Of a stretch of DNA of 64,000 nucleotides, positions 15,796 to 24,924 are shown one piece after another. The notes below the pieces were generated by a model. The model saw nothing but the letters and a program-made list of their open reading frames with translations. It did no database searches and was not told the DNA's origin. Both the position numbers and the translations under genes were made by a program. Source of the DNA: Vineibacter terrae (GTDB taxonomy: Bacteria > Pseudomonadota > Alphaproteobacteria > Reyranellales > Reyranellaceae); assembly GCF_008039615.1 (NCBI RefSeq), contig NZ_VDUZ01000001.1, positions 62,001-126,000 of the forward strand. Direction: 5' to 3'. Numbering within the stretch: position 1 is the stretch's first letter; the number at the start of each line of letters is the position of its first letter.

Positions 15796-16800
15796 ATGAG
15801 CAGCGACCTGCCCCTTCCCGCCTACGCCGATATCGAAGCCGCCGCCCAGCGCATCGAAGCCGCCACGATCCGCACGCCGCTGCTGGAGAACCCCAGGGTC
15901 AACGACCGGCTCGGCGGCCGCCTGCTGATCAAGGCCGAGCCCCTGCAGCGCACCGGCTCGTTCAAGTTCCGCGGCGCCTACAACTTCATCAGCCAGCTCA
16001 GCCCGGATCAGCGCCGCGCCGGCATCGTCGCCTGGTCGTCCGGCAACCACGCCCAGGGCGTCGCCGAGGCGGCGCGGCTGCTGGGCACGCCGGCCACCAT
16101 CGTGATGCCCATCGATGCGCCGGCGATCAAGGTCGCCAACACGCGGGCCAGCGGCGCCCACGTCGTGACCTACGACCGCATCAAGGATGATCGCGAGGCC
16201 ATCGCGCGCGGGCTGGCCGAGCGCGAGGGCAGGACGGCCATCCCGCCCTACGACCATCCCTGGATCATCGCAGGCCAAGGCACGATCGGACCCGAGATCG
16301 TCGATCAGGCGCAGTCCGCCGGCGCCAGCCTGGACGCCGTCATCGCGCCGTGCAGCGGCGGCGGGCTGTCGAGCGGCATCGCCACGGCGGTGAAGGCCAT
16401 CAGCCCCGGGACGCAGTGCTTCGCCGCCGAGCCGGCCGGCTTCGATGATCTGGCACGCTCGCTGGCCACCGGCACGATCCAGCGCAACGAGCGCCTCGTC
16501 GGCTCCTTTTGCGACGCGCTGCTGGCCCCCTGCCCCGGCAACTACACCTTCGCCCTGGCGCGCAAGAACCTGGACGGCAGCCTGGTGGCGACCGATGACG
16601 AGGTCGCCGGCGCCATGGAGCTGGCGTTCCGCGAGTTCAAGTTGGTGGTCGAGCCGGGCGGTGCCGTCGGGCTGGCCTGCGTCCTCAACGGCGCGCTGCC
16701 CATCCAGGGCCGCACCGTGTGCGTGGTGTGCTCCGGCGGCAATGTCGACGGCGAGGTGTTCCGCGCCGCGCTGGCCACGGCCGCGCGCCGGACGGCCTGA
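15796..16800 (+). CDS. Threonine/serine dehydratase-like PLP enzyme
   Basis: A 334-residue fold-type II PLP enzyme. The PLP lysine is in GSFKFRGAYN, the substrate loop is SSGNHAQG, and the phosphate-binding glycine loop is CSGGGLSSG. The C-terminal CSGGN motif is also present. It lacks the ACT-like regulatory domain of biosynthetic IlvA, so it is the short catabolic or serine-racemase-like type. The reaction is deamination of threonine or serine to a 2-oxo acid. The ATG at 15796 was chosen over an upstream in-frame start because GAGAG precedes it. It is followed after two bases by the cyclase gene, so co-transcription is likely. Confidence 0.85.
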   Translation: MSSDLPLPAYADIEAAAQRIEAATIRTPLLENPRVNDRLGGRLLIKAEPLQRTGSFKFRGAYNFISQLSPDQRRAGIVAWSSGNHAQGVAEAARLLGTPATIVMPIDAPAIKVANTRASGAHVVTYDRIKDDREAIARGLAEREGRTAIPPYDHPWIIAGQGTIGPEIVDQAQSAGASLDAVIAPCSGGGLSSGIATAVKAISPGTQCFAAEPAGFDDLARSLATGTIQRNERLVGSFCDALLAPCPGNYTFALARKNLDGSLVATDDEVAGAMELAFREFKLVVEPGGAVGLACVLNGALPIQGRTVCVVCSGGNVDGEVFRAALATAARRTA

Positions 16801-16802
16801 CC

Positions 16803-17903
16803 ATGACGGCGCCGACGACGTCCGGCCATTCGTCCGCGTCGCCGGGCCTGGCGGTGCTCGATGAGGAGGACCGCAACCGGCGCCGGGCCGAGTGGCGCAC
16901 CATCGCCGGCATCGTGACGGTCGTCGCCGTCGCCAGCTTCGCGTTCGGCTGGACCGGGGCCGACGACAATGATGCCGGCGGCCATTGGCTGAGCGGCCTG
17001 CAGGGCATCGTCAACTCGTTGCTGGCATCGGTGCCGGTGATCTGGCTGGAGCTCGCCGGCGCCCGCTCGCGTCTCGTGCAGCGGATGCGGCAGTGGCCGT
17101 TCTGGGCGTTCTTCCTGGCCAAGCTGGCGGCCTATGTCGCCTTCTTCGTGGCCACGATCCAGCTGACGCGGCTGCTGTTTCATCCCATCAATCCGCAGTC
17201 GTTCGGCTTCGACGCGCGGTTCTTCGAGATCCTGCTGTTCGCCGGCGCCATGTCGTTGATCGCCAATGTCGCGATCGAGATCGGCCGCCTCGTCGGCTTC
17301 CGCGAGCTGCGCCGCCTGCTGACCGGCCGCTATGCGCGGCCGCGACAGGAGCGGCGGGTGTTCCTGATGGTCGACATGAAGGCCTCGACCGCTGCCGCCG
17401 AGCGGCTGGGCGACCTGCAATTCCATCAGATCCTGAACATGTTCTTCAACGACATCGCCGGTGCCGCCTACGACCATGGCGCCGAGATCCACAAATATAT
17501 CGGCGACGAGGTGATCCTGACCTGGACCGAGGCCAAGGCCCTGCGCGGCGCACGCTGCGCGCTCTGCCCGTTCGGCATCGCGCGCCGCATCGAGCGCCAT
17601 GCCGATGCCTATCGGGCGCGCTTCGGCTTCGTGCCGTCGTTTCGCGCCGCGCTGCATGCCGGCGACATCGTCAGCGGTGAAATGGGCACGATGAAACGTG
17701 AGATCGCCTTCATCGGCGACACGCTCAACACCACGGCCCGCCTGGTCGACGTAGCGCGCGACAGTGGCCACGACATCGTCGTATCGGGTGATCTCGCCGG
17801 CCATCTGCGGCTGCCGCCCGGCCTGCGCGTCGTCCCGTTGCAGGCGGCGCAGCTGCGCGGCAAGCAGCGGCCGCTGCCGATCGCCGCGCTCGAGCTGGCA
17901 TAG
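16803..17903 (+). CDS. Membrane-bound class III adenylate/guanylate cyclase
   Basis: A 366-residue protein. Four hydrophobic segments occupy the first ~165 residues (IAGIVTVVAVASFAFGW, IVNSLLASVPVIWLEL, FWAFFLAKLAAYVAFFV, ILLFAGAMSLIANVAIE). The C-terminal cyclase domain has the metal-binding Asp in FLMVDMKAST, the second Asp with substrate lysine in IHKYIGDEVIL, and the transition-state segment FIGDTLNTTARL. It should make cAMP or cGMP; the lysine before IGD favours ATP. The start at 16803 follows the dehydratase stop by 2 bases. Confidence 0.9.
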   Translation: MTAPTTSGHSSASPGLAVLDEEDRNRRRAEWRTIAGIVTVVAVASFAFGWTGADDNDAGGHWLSGLQGIVNSLLASVPVIWLELAGARSRLVQRMRQWPFWAFFLAKLAAYVAFFVATIQLTRLLFHPINPQSFGFDARFFEILLFAGAMSLIANVAIEIGRLVGFRELRRLLTGRYARPRQERRVFLMVDMKASTAAAERLGDLQFHQILNMFFNDIAGAAYDHGAEIHKYIGDEVILTWTEAKALRGARCALCPFGIARRIERHADAYRARFGFVPSFRAALHAGDIVSGEMGTMKREIAFIGDTLNTTARLVDVARDSGHDIVVSGDLAGHLRLPPGLRVVPLQAAQLRGKQRPLPIAALELA

Positions 17904-17929
17904 GACGGTCGACGGTCGGGAAAGATACG

Positions 17930-19321
17930 TCAGGCCGCCGCGGCCTGTTGTGGGGGCTGGGGGCCGAAAGTGACATCGAACATCGCGCCGCCCATCGGGC
18001 TCCTGTTCACGGAGATGCGGCCGCCATGCTGGGCGACGACCTCGGCCACGATCGCCAGGCCCAGGCCGGCGCCGCCCTGCCGGTTGCGCCCGCGCCAAAA
18101 GCGCTCGAAGAGATGCGGCCGGTCCTCGTCCGGGATGCCGGGCCCCGCGTCATGCACCTGCAGATGCGGGCCGTCGGCGACCACCACCTCGACGGCCGAG
18201 CCCGAGGGCGTGAAGCGCAGCGCGTTCTCGATCAGGTTGCGCACGGCGGCGCCGAGCGCATCGGCGTTGCCGTAGATGCGCACGGGATGGTCCGGCGCCG
18301 TCAGCGACACCTGCTTGTCCTCGGCCACCGCCAGCGGCGCCATGCGCGCCACGATGTCGCCGGCGACGTCGACCAGGTCGACATCCACCTTGGTCATCGG
18401 CATGTGCGAATCCAGCCGCGAGACCGCCAGGAGCTGCTCGATCAGGCGCGTCATGCGCCCCAGGTCGCGCCGGATAGCATCGGCGGATTCGGTGTCGGCC
18501 ATGCCGTCCAGCCGCGCCCGCAGCAGCGCCAGCGGCGTGCGCAGCTCGTGGGCGGCGTTGGCTGTGAAGCGGCGCTGCTCGGCGAAACCGGCGTCGAGGC
18601 GGTCCAGCGCCCGATTGAAGGCGTCGACTAGTGGCCGGATCTCGGCCGGCACCGCCGTGTCCAGCCGCTTGCCCATTGTGTCGACGGTGATGCGGTTGGC
18701 CTCCTCCGCCGCCTTGGCCACGGGCGCCAGCGCGTTGGTGAGCGTGTAGAGCGCGATGCCGATGGCCAGCAGCAGGATCGGCCCGATCACCGGCAGGACC
18801 TCGCTCATCACCGTATAGGCGATCCACTTGGGCTGCAGCGTGTCCTGCGGCTCGTCACGGCCGACGGCGACGCGCAGCGGGCCGGCCGGCGTCTGCACGG
18901 TGGCCAGCAGAAGCTGCAGGCGCGGCTGGCCTGGCGCGCCGCTGCGGTCGATCACCAGGAAGGCCCATTTCCAGGCGATCTCGGGCGATAGCGGCAGCGC
19001 CGCGCGCATGCCCGAGGGCTGCTCGATCAGGGTTTCCTTGTTGGCGGGGTCGTAGACGAAGACCTGCAGGCCGGCGACGTCGGCCAACCGCTCATGACGC
19101 CTCTGGCCGAACCGCAGCCTCACCCTGCCGTCAGGCCCGCGCTCCGCCCGGCCGACGACGACGGAGGCGACCTCCTCGAGCTCGTCGTCCGCCTCGGCAT
19201 CGCGGTTGTTCCACGAGGCCCAGAGATAGAACAGCGACAGCACCGTGACGGTGCCGATGAACAGCAGCGAAAAGTTCCGCAGCAGGCGCCGGCGGACCGA
19301 CAAGCCTGCCACTGTGCTCAT
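17930..19321 (-). CDS. Sensor histidine kinase, OmpR-partner class
   Basis: A 463-residue membrane kinase. TM1 (NFSLLFIGTVTVLSLFYLW) and TM2 (VLPVIGPILLLAIGIALYTL) flank a periplasmic sensor of about 140 residues, followed by a HAMP-like linker. The phosphoacceptor His is in NAAHELRTPLA. The ATPase boxes are N (NLIENALRF), G1 (DAGPGIP), F (FERFWR) and G2 (GAGLGLAI). The start overlaps the stop of the response-regulator gene (ATGA), so the pair is cotranscribed and translationally coupled. The stimulus is unknown. Confidence 0.95.
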   Translation of the reverse strand: MSTVAGLSVRRRLLRNFSLLFIGTVTVLSLFYLWASWNNRDAEADDELEEVASVVVGRAERGPDGRVRLRFGQRRHERLADVAGLQVFVYDPANKETLIEQPSGMRAALPLSPEIAWKWAFLVIDRSGAPGQPRLQLLLATVQTPAGPLRVAVGRDEPQDTLQPKWIAYTVMSEVLPVIGPILLLAIGIALYTLTNALAPVAKAAEEANRITVDTMGKRLDTAVPAEIRPLVDAFNRALDRLDAGFAEQRRFTANAAHELRTPLALLRARLDGMADTESADAIRRDLGRMTRLIEQLLAVSRLDSHMPMTKVDVDLVDVAGDIVARMAPLAVAEDKQVSLTAPDHPVRIYGNADALGAAVRNLIENALRFTPSGSAVEVVVADGPHLQVHDAGPGIPDEDRPHLFERFWRGRNRQGGAGLGLAIVAEVVAQHGGRISVNRSPMGGAMFDVTFGPQPPQQAAAA

Positions 19322-20010
19322 CGCAGCGCAGTGGCTGGCTTGTCGGCGGTCAGCATGTAGCCGACACCGCGCACGGTGTGGATGTTCACCGTCGCACCGG
19401 CCGACACCAGCCGCTTGCGCAGCCGCGAGACGCTGGCCTCCATGGCATTCGAGTCGACATCGTCGTCGAAGCCGTACAGGCCGTTCTCGATCGTCTGGCG
19501 CGTCACCACCTGGCCGACCCGCCGCATCAGCAGCTCGAGCAGGGTGAGCTCACGCCGTGGCAGCGGCAGGCTGTCACCGCCGACGCTGACGGCGCTGGTC
19601 GAGGCGTCGTATTCCAGGTTGCCGGCCTTCAGGCGCATGCCGAGCGCGCCGTTGGGGCGACGCAGCAGCGCCCGGATGCGGGCTACCAGCTCGCTTTGAG
19701 CATAGGGCTTGCCGAGATAGTCGTCGGCGCCGGAGTTGAGCCCCTGCACACGCTCGTCGATCGCGTCGCGCGCAGTCACGGCGATCACCGGCGTGGTGTC
19801 GCCGGCCCGGCGCCATGACGCCAGCAGGTCCAGCCCATCGCCATCCGGCATCGACAGGTCGAGCAGGATGACGTCGTAACGCGCCGTCGTCGTCGCCGAG
19901 CGCGCCTCATCTATGGTCGGCGCCACGTCGACGGCGAACCCTTCGCGCGTGAGGTTCGCGCGCACCAGACGGGCCAGCTCGGCCTCGTCTTCAACCAGCA
20001 ACAGCCGCAT
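19318..20010 (-). CDS. OmpR-family response regulator
   Basis: A 230-residue regulator. The receiver domain has acidic residues in LLVEDEAELA, the phosphoacceptor Asp in ILLDLSMPDGDG, and the conserved Lys in LGKPYAQSEL. The C-terminal winged helix includes LPLPRRELTLLELLM and the wing HTVRGVGYML. It is the partner of the kinase it overlaps by four bases. The divergent gap of 185 bases to the FAD oxidoreductase may hold a shared control region. Confidence 0.95.
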   Translation of the reverse strand: MRLLLVEDEAELARLVRANLTREGFAVDVAPTIDEARSATTTARYDVILLDLSMPDGDGLDLLASWRRAGDTTPVIAVTARDAIDERVQGLNSGADDYLGKPYAQSELVARIRALLRRPNGALGMRLKAGNLEYDASTSAVSVGGDSLPLPRRELTLLELLMRRVGQVVTRQTIENGLYGFDDDVDSNAMEASVSRLRKRLVSAGATVNIHTVRGVGYMLTADKPATALR

Positions 20011-20195
20011 GCCTGATCCTAATCGCCCGGAGGAGATGTCGGAACATGATAACCAACTCTGACGAAAGCCTTACCACAGCGAAGGGATTTTAGGCCACTG
20101 ATCCACATGCCTTTTATACCGCATGCCGCAGCGCCGGATTCGCGGTGGCAGCGGACGCGGGATGACAGCCGCAGGTAGCATCGCTAGGCTCGACC

Positions 20196-21491
20196 ATGAT
20201 CTCGACGGATCTCTCCGCCTCCTTCTGGGCCGCCGCCGCACCGGCGCCGCCGCCGACCGACCGGCTGGAGGGTGGGAAGGACGTCGACGTCGCGATCGTC
20301 GGCGGCGGCTTTTCCGGCCTCTCGACGGCGCTGCATCTGGCCGAATCAGGCGTGGCCTGCGCCGTGGTCGAGGCCGGTGAGATCGGCTCGGGCGCCTCGG
20401 GCCGCAACAACGGCCAGGTCATCCCGACCATGAGCCGCGCCGATCCGTCGGCCATGGTGGCGAAGTTCGGCCAGGAACGCGGGCAACGCTTCGCCGGCCT
20501 GGTGCGCGACTCGGCCCAGACCGTGTTCGATCTGGTGCGGCGCCACGACATCGACTGCGCTGCCGAGCAATCCGGCTGGATCCAGCCAGCCCACACGCCG
20601 GGCCGCGTCGCCAAGGTCGCCGAGCGCCGCTTCAAGGAATGGCAGGCGCTGGGCGCGCCGGTGGCGCTGCTCGATCGGCAGCAGACCGCGTCCCTTCTGG
20701 GCAGCGATGCCTATTGCGGCGCCTGGCTCAACCGCAGCGGCGGCCACATCAACCCGCTCGCCTTCGCGCGCGGCCTGGCACGGGCCGCGACCGGCAAAGG
20801 CGCCGCGGTCTTCACCCGCTCGCCGGCGCGATCGATCGAGCGCCTGCCCGACGGCGGCTGGCAGGTGCGCACGCCGGCCGGCGCGCTGCGCGCCGGCCGC
20901 GTCGTCATCGCCACCAACGCCTACAGCGACGACCTGTGGCCCGGGCTGAAGCGCGAGGTGGTCCCCGTCTTCAGCTTCCAGATGGCGACGCAGCCCCTGT
21001 CGGACAATTTGCGCAAGAGCCTGCTGCCCGGCCGGCAGGCGATGAGCGACACGCGCGGCGACCTGCATTTCTGCCGCTATACCCACGACCATCGTCTGGT
21101 GACCGGCGCGCCGCTGCTGTGGCGCGGCGACCTGGACCGGCGCCTGCGGGCGCACGTGGCGGCGCGGCTGCAGCGCCTTTTCCCGCAGCTCGGCACGATT
21201 ACGTTCGATCATCTGTGGTGCGGCTATGTCGGCATGACCGCCGACTATTTCCCGCGCCTGCACGAGCTGGCGCCCGGCATCGCCACCTGGATCGGCTGCA
21301 ACGGCCGCGGCGTGGCGCTGGCCACCGCCATGGGACCCGAGCTGGCGCGCTGGGCCGCCGGCCACGCCCGCCTCGACGAGCTGGCGCTGCCCGTGACGCC
21401 GCTGCAACCGATCCCAGCCCATGCGCTGGCCAGAAGGCTGGCCCGCTTCATGCTGTGGATGTACCGCCGCCGCGACGCGCGCGAGGTGTGA
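20196..21491 (+). CDS. FAD-dependent oxidoreductase (DAO/PuuB-like)
   Basis: A 431-residue flavoenzyme of the D-amino-acid oxidase fold. The FAD-binding Rossmann motif is VAIVGGGFSGLSTALHLAE, followed by the acidic end VVEAGEIGSGASGRNNGQV. The C-terminal FAD segment is GCNGRGVALATAMG. The layout resembles gamma-glutamylputrescine oxidase (PuuB) and related amine or amino-acid oxidases. No polyamine genes are adjacent, so the substrate is open. It is divergent from the two-component system. Confidence 0.85.
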   Translation: MISTDLSASFWAAAAPAPPPTDRLEGGKDVDVAIVGGGFSGLSTALHLAESGVACAVVEAGEIGSGASGRNNGQVIPTMSRADPSAMVAKFGQERGQRFAGLVRDSAQTVFDLVRRHDIDCAAEQSGWIQPAHTPGRVAKVAERRFKEWQALGAPVALLDRQQTASLLGSDAYCGAWLNRSGGHINPLAFARGLARAATGKGAAVFTRSPARSIERLPDGGWQVRTPAGALRAGRVVIATNAYSDDLWPGLKREVVPVFSFQMATQPLSDNLRKSLLPGRQAMSDTRGDLHFCRYTHDHRLVTGAPLLWRGDLDRRLRAHVAARLQRLFPQLGTITFDHLWCGYVGMTADYFPRLHELAPGIATWIGCNGRGVALATAMGPELARWAAGHARLDELALPVTPLQPIPAHALARRLARFMLWMYRRRDAREV

Positions 21492-21593
21492 CATCGGCAT
21501 GCCGCAACGCAGCATGTCATCAACTTATTGTCAGGTGTCGACCTGGTTTCTTTTTGCTACGGCTCGGCCTTCTCTGTCGCAGCGCAGCAAATA

Positions 21594-22157
21594 ATGACCG
21601 GGACACCTCCCCCTCAACCGGCCACCGCATCCGCCTACGACCCGACCGCCAAGGCTTTGCACTGGCTCACGGCTCTGCTCGTGATCGGCATGCTGGGCCT
21701 GGGCCTGTGGATGGTGGGGCTGCCGATCAGCCTGCAGAAGGCCAAGGTGTATTCCTGGCACAAATGGGCCGGCATCACCGTGCTGGCGCTCACGCTGCTG
21801 CGCATCGTGTGGCGGCATCTGCGGCCGCCGCCATCCCTGCCCGGCACGCTCACGCCGCTCGACCGCCGGCTGGCGCCATGGGGCCATGCCGCGCTCTATG
21901 CGCTGCTGCTGGCGATGCCGCTCACGGGCTGGACCATGAGCTCGGCCGCCGGCATCCCGGTGGTGTGGTTCGGCGTCTGGCAGCTGCCCGATCTCGTCGG
22001 CAAGGACGAGGCCTTGTTCAAAGCGCTGCAGACGACCCATCACATCCTGTCGCGCCTGCTGATCGCGGTGGTCGTCATCCACATCGCGGCCGTGATCCGG
22101 CATGACGTGCTGCGCCGCGACGGCGTACTGCGGCGCATGCTGCCTTTTGCCAGATGA
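21594..22157 (+). CDS. Cytochrome b561 family protein
   Basis: A 187-residue four-helix di-haem membrane cytochrome. Haem-binding histidines are visible in AKALHWLTALL (helix 1), YSWHKWAGIT (helix 2), WGHAALYALLL and TTHHILSRLLIAVVVIHIAAV (helix 4). It probably passes electrons between the quinone pool and periplasmic acceptors. The frame extends upstream to 21528, but the ATG at 21594 gives the family N-terminus. The YceI gene starts immediately at its stop, a pairing seen in many proteobacteria. Confidence 0.9.
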   Translation: MTGTPPPQPATASAYDPTAKALHWLTALLVIGMLGLGLWMVGLPISLQKAKVYSWHKWAGITVLALTLLRIVWRHLRPPPSLPGTLTPLDRRLAPWGHAALYALLLAMPLTGWTMSSAAGIPVVWFGVWQLPDLVGKDEALFKALQTTHHILSRLLIAVVVIHIAAVIRHDVLRRDGVLRRMLPFAR

Positions 22158-22763
22158 ATGATGGAGTGGTCCGTGCTCATCACCCGTAGCGGCGTCGCCC
22201 TGCTGGGCCTGCTGGCCGCCTCCCCGGTCCTTGCCGGTCCGGCCGATCCCTGGGCGGTCGACGCCGAGGCCAGCCGGCTCACCTTCGAGACCAAGCAGAT
22301 GGGCGTGCCGGTCAAGGGCCGCTTCGGCAAGTTCAGCGGCTCCATCGTGCTCGACCCATCCGACCTGGCCAACGCCCGGATCGACATCACCGTGGCCATC
22401 CCCAGCGGCGCCACTGGCACCAAGGACATCGACGAGGCGATGCTGGGCGAGGACCTGCTGGCCGCCCGCGCGTTTCCGGCCGCACGCTTCGTCGCCGACA
22501 AGGTGATCAGCGAGGGCGAGGGCAAATACCGCGCCGACGGCAAGCTCACCATCCGCGACCTGTCGAAGGACCTGGCGCTGCCCTTCACGCTCGCCATCGC
22601 CGACGATCCGACCACGCCAGGCCAGCTCCGCGCCACGGCCCGCGGCCGCGTCGACATCAGGCGGCTCGACTACGGCGTCGGCCAGCGCGACTGGAAGGCG
22701 ACCGATGCCGTGCCCAATGAAGTCGCCGTCGTCCTCGAGATCATCGCAACACGCGCCAAGTGA
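22158..22763 (+). CDS. YceI family periplasmic protein (first copy)
   Basis: A 201-residue exported lipocalin-like protein of the YceI family, which binds isoprenoid quinones or similar long amphiphiles. A signal peptide (GVALLGLLAASPVLAG) precedes the fold, with WAVDAEASRLTFETKQMG, GRFGKFSGSIVLD and the RDWKATDAVPNEVAV end. The start abuts the b561 stop; a second ATG follows at 22161. Probably part of a b561-YceI electron or lipid module. Confidence 0.9.
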   Translation: MMEWSVLITRSGVALLGLLAASPVLAGPADPWAVDAEASRLTFETKQMGVPVKGRFGKFSGSIVLDPSDLANARIDITVAIPSGATGTKDIDEAMLGEDLLAARAFPAARFVADKVISEGEGKYRADGKLTIRDLSKDLALPFTLAIADDPTTPGQLRATARGRVDIRRLDYGVGQRDWKATDAVPNEVAVVLEIIATRAK

Positions 22764-22768
22764 GCGCC

Positions 22769-22895
22769 GGGAGCGCGCCACTGCAGTGGCGCACCGGCCC
22801 GAAGGGCCGGCTCCTCCCACACCGCTCGTTATCCGGCGCCGTGTGCCGGTGCGCCAGTTCAGGGCGGGCATGCCCGCCCGCGGTGGCGCGCTCCC
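22769..22895. repeat. Intergenic inverted repeat, GGGAGCGCGCCACT family (copy 1)
   Basis: Ends are GGGAGCGCGCCACTGCAGTG and the loosely complementary GGTGGCGCGCTCCC, with inner hairpins such as CCGGCCCGAAGGGCCGG. It occupies the whole gap between the two YceI genes. A second member lies at 31184-31292. Probable non-autonomous mobile palindrome; it may also modulate the distal yceI transcript. Confidence 0.75.
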
Positions 22896-22922
22896 AGCAC
22901 CATCCAAACAAGGAGGTTCCTC

Positions 22923-23546
22923 ATGCGTCTGATGACATCGCTGTTCCTTGCCGCCGGCGTTGCGTTCGCGGCTGCCCCGGCGCTGGCCGATCCGGTCAAG
23001 CTGAAGCTCGACCGCAGCCACATCCATGTCGGCTTCCAGGTCGGCCATATCGGCTTCTCGACGGTCCACGGCCGCTTCAACGATGCGGCCGGCGAGATCA
23101 CCTTCGACAAGGACAAGCCCGAGACCAGCACGGTGTCGGCCACGATCCAGACCAAGAGCGTCGACACCAACTATGAGGCCCGCGACAAGCACCTGCGCAC
23201 GGCCGACTTCTTCGACGCCGAAAAGTTCCCGACCATGACCTTCAAGTCGACGAAGATCGAGAAGACAGGCGAGGCCACGGGCCGCATGACCGGCGAGCTG
23301 ACCATGCTGGGCGTCACCAAGCCGGTCACGCTCGACGTCACCTTCACGCGCATGGCCGAGCACCCCTTCCCGGCCTACAAGAAGGTGCTGACCGCCGGCT
23401 TCAGCGCGCGCGGCAAGATCAAGCGCTCCGATTTCGGCATGACCAAGTTCGCGCCCGCCATCGGCGACGAGATCGTGCTGCTGATCGACGTCGAGGCCGT
23501 GCGCTGCGAAGGCGAGGCCGCCGAGTCGCCCAGCTGCAAGACCTGA
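22923..23546 (+). CDS. YceI family periplasmic protein (second copy)
   Basis: A 207-residue YceI protein with a cleaved signal peptide (SLFLAAGVAFAAAPALAD). The fold is shown by KLKLDRSHIHVGFQVGHIGF, HGRFNDAAGEITFD, RTADFFDAEKFPTMTFKST and KSTKIEKTGEATGRMTGEL. It is closer to the classical E. coli YceI pattern than the first copy is. A strong AAGGAGG lies just before the ATG. It follows the first yceI after a repeat element, so the b561-YceI-YceI block is probably one unit. Confidence 0.93.
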   Translation: MRLMTSLFLAAGVAFAAAPALADPVKLKLDRSHIHVGFQVGHIGFSTVHGRFNDAAGEITFDKDKPETSTVSATIQTKSVDTNYEARDKHLRTADFFDAEKFPTMTFKSTKIEKTGEATGRMTGELTMLGVTKPVTLDVTFTRMAEHPFPAYKKVLTAGFSARGKIKRSDFGMTKFAPAIGDEIVLLIDVEAVRCEGEAAESPSCKT

Positions 23547-23609
23547 GCGACAGTCGAAACCACAGGACTGGCGGGCGCGGTCCCAGCCGTCGCTGGGATC
23601 CCCCCGCCG

Positions 23610-23954
23610 TCACCGGGTCTCCTCGCCCTCGCCATAGCGGATGACCCTGACTTTCTCGGTGGTGATCAGGCAGCTGGGGGTCATCCCCAGCAGCGCCGGG
23701 ATGAAGGCATTGATCTTGTCGGGCGCGTCGACGATCTCGACCACGATCGGCAGGTCCTGCGACAGGCGCAGGATCTTGGCCGTGTGCAGGCGGCTCGACC
23801 GCCCGAAGCCGAGCGGGCCACGCAGCACGGTAGCACCGGCCATGTGCATCTCGCGCGCCTTGACCACGATGGCTTCGTAGAGCGGCTGGCCGTCGGCCCG
23901 GTCGTCCTCGCCGATGAAAATCCGCAGCAGGACCGATTCTTCTGGAAGCTGCAT
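23610..23954 (-). CDS. DUF190 protein of the fluoride operon
   Basis: A 114-residue DUF190 protein. Family features are LLRIFIGEDDRADGQPLYEA, REMHMAGATVLRGPLGFG, PIVVEIVDAPDKINAFIP and a C-terminal VRVIRYGEGE. DUF190 proteins are small, ferredoxin-like, PII-resembling proteins often encoded with FluC/CrcB channels, perhaps as regulators. The start at 23954 follows the FluC gene by 26 bases. It is the last gene of the riboswitch-controlled operon. Confidence 0.88.
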   Translation of the reverse strand: MQLPEESVLLRIFIGEDDRADGQPLYEAIVVKAREMHMAGATVLRGPLGFGRSSRLHTAKILRLSQDLPIVVEIVDAPDKINAFIPALLGMTPSCLITTEKVRVIRYGEGEETR

Positions 23955-23980
23955 GACCTTCCTCCCTGGGCGGTCGACGC

Positions 23981-24364
23981 CTAGGCGTTGATGCGCAGGC
24001 CAAGTCCGCGACCGAGCCAGACCGCAGCCAGGGACAACGCGACCGACAGGCTGAGATAGAGGCCTGCCGGAACGATGCGCCCATGCGATGCCAGGCTGAA
24101 GGCATCGAGGCTCATGGCCGAGAACGTCGTGAAACCGCCGCAGAAGCCGCTCATCACGAACTGACGGCTCGCAGGCCGCACGAGCAGCCGGCCATCGGGG
24201 CCCGTGAGCGTGGCAAACAGACCTATGATGAACGACCCCGCCACGTTCACGAAACCTGTCGCCCAAAGCGGACCCAAACCTGACAGCGAAAGGATCATCG
24301 GCCCCGAGAGGTGGCGACACAGCGCACCGATCGCAGCGCCGCATCCCACGGCAAGATAGAGCAT
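23981..24364 (-). CDS. crcB: FluC/CrcB fluoride channel (copy A)
   Basis: A 127-residue four-helix membrane protein. The FluC signature is visible: GAAIGALCRHLSG, the central Na+/F- site stretch GFVNVAGSFIIGLFATL with the conserved Asn, and the FCGGFTTFSAMSLDAF segment with the TTFS phenylalanine box. FluC dimers expel fluoride passively. Together with copy B it may form a heterodimer, as happens when two crcB genes are adjacent. It follows copy B by 26 bases. Confidence 0.93.
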   Translation of the reverse strand: MLYLAVGCGAAIGALCRHLSGPMILSLSGLGPLWATGFVNVAGSFIIGLFATLTGPDGRLLVRPASRQFVMSGFCGGFTTFSAMSLDAFSLASHGRIVPAGLYLSLSVALSLAAVWLGRGLGLRINA

Positions 24365-24390
24365 CACGACCGGATTCCTCCTGCGCTTCG

Positions 24391-24783
24391 TCAGCCGAAA
24401 AGCTGGCTGGCCAGCCAGAACCCGGTGCCCACGGCCAGCAGGCCGAGCGCCACTGAAAGCCCGACATTGCCCCAAGCGCGACGCCCCTCGCCTTCCACCA
24501 CCAGGTTGAGCGTCTGAAGGGCGAACGACGAAACCGTCGTGTAGCCGCCGAGCAGGCCGACGACTGCGAAATCCCGGAAATAGGCTGTCGCCATGATGCC
24601 GCCGACCGCCGAGATCATCCCTGCTAGGCTGCCGATGACGAAATCACCCGTCACGTTCACAACCAGCGTCCCCCAGGGAAATGTCTCGCCCACCGTGCGC
24701 GCCACGGCACCGGATATCGCAAAGCGAAGGACACCGCCCAGAAAGCCGCCGATGAGAACGAAAGCACACCCGACCACATCCAT
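24391..24783 (-). CDS. crcB: FluC/CrcB fluoride channel (copy B)
   Basis: A 130-residue FluC-type channel. Markers are GGFLGGVLRFAISG, the polar centre GTLVVNVTGDFVIGSLAG (Asn retained), and LLGGYTTVSSFALQTLNL, where the TTFS box has become TTVS. One phenylalanine of the fluoride track is therefore replaced, which suggests that copies A and B are specialised and may pair as a heterodimer. The start at 24783 was chosen by the hydrophobic N-terminus of the family. Confidence 0.9.
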   Translation of the reverse strand: MDVVGCAFVLIGGFLGGVLRFAISGAVARTVGETFPWGTLVVNVTGDFVIGSLAGMISAVGGIMATAYFRDFAVVGLLGGYTTVSSFALQTLNLVVEGEGRRAWGNVGLSVALGLLAVGTGFWLASQLFG

Positions 24784-24924
24784 CACCGGCCACCTGTCCC
24801 GCTTCCGTGAAGGCTGTCGCACGCTACCATGAACCGGCGGTTCCGATATGGATGCGCGCCGCAGCAAGTGCCTTGGCGACGCCATCCGACCCCGTCATTC
24901 GCAATCAGGAGCTTCCTGCGCATC

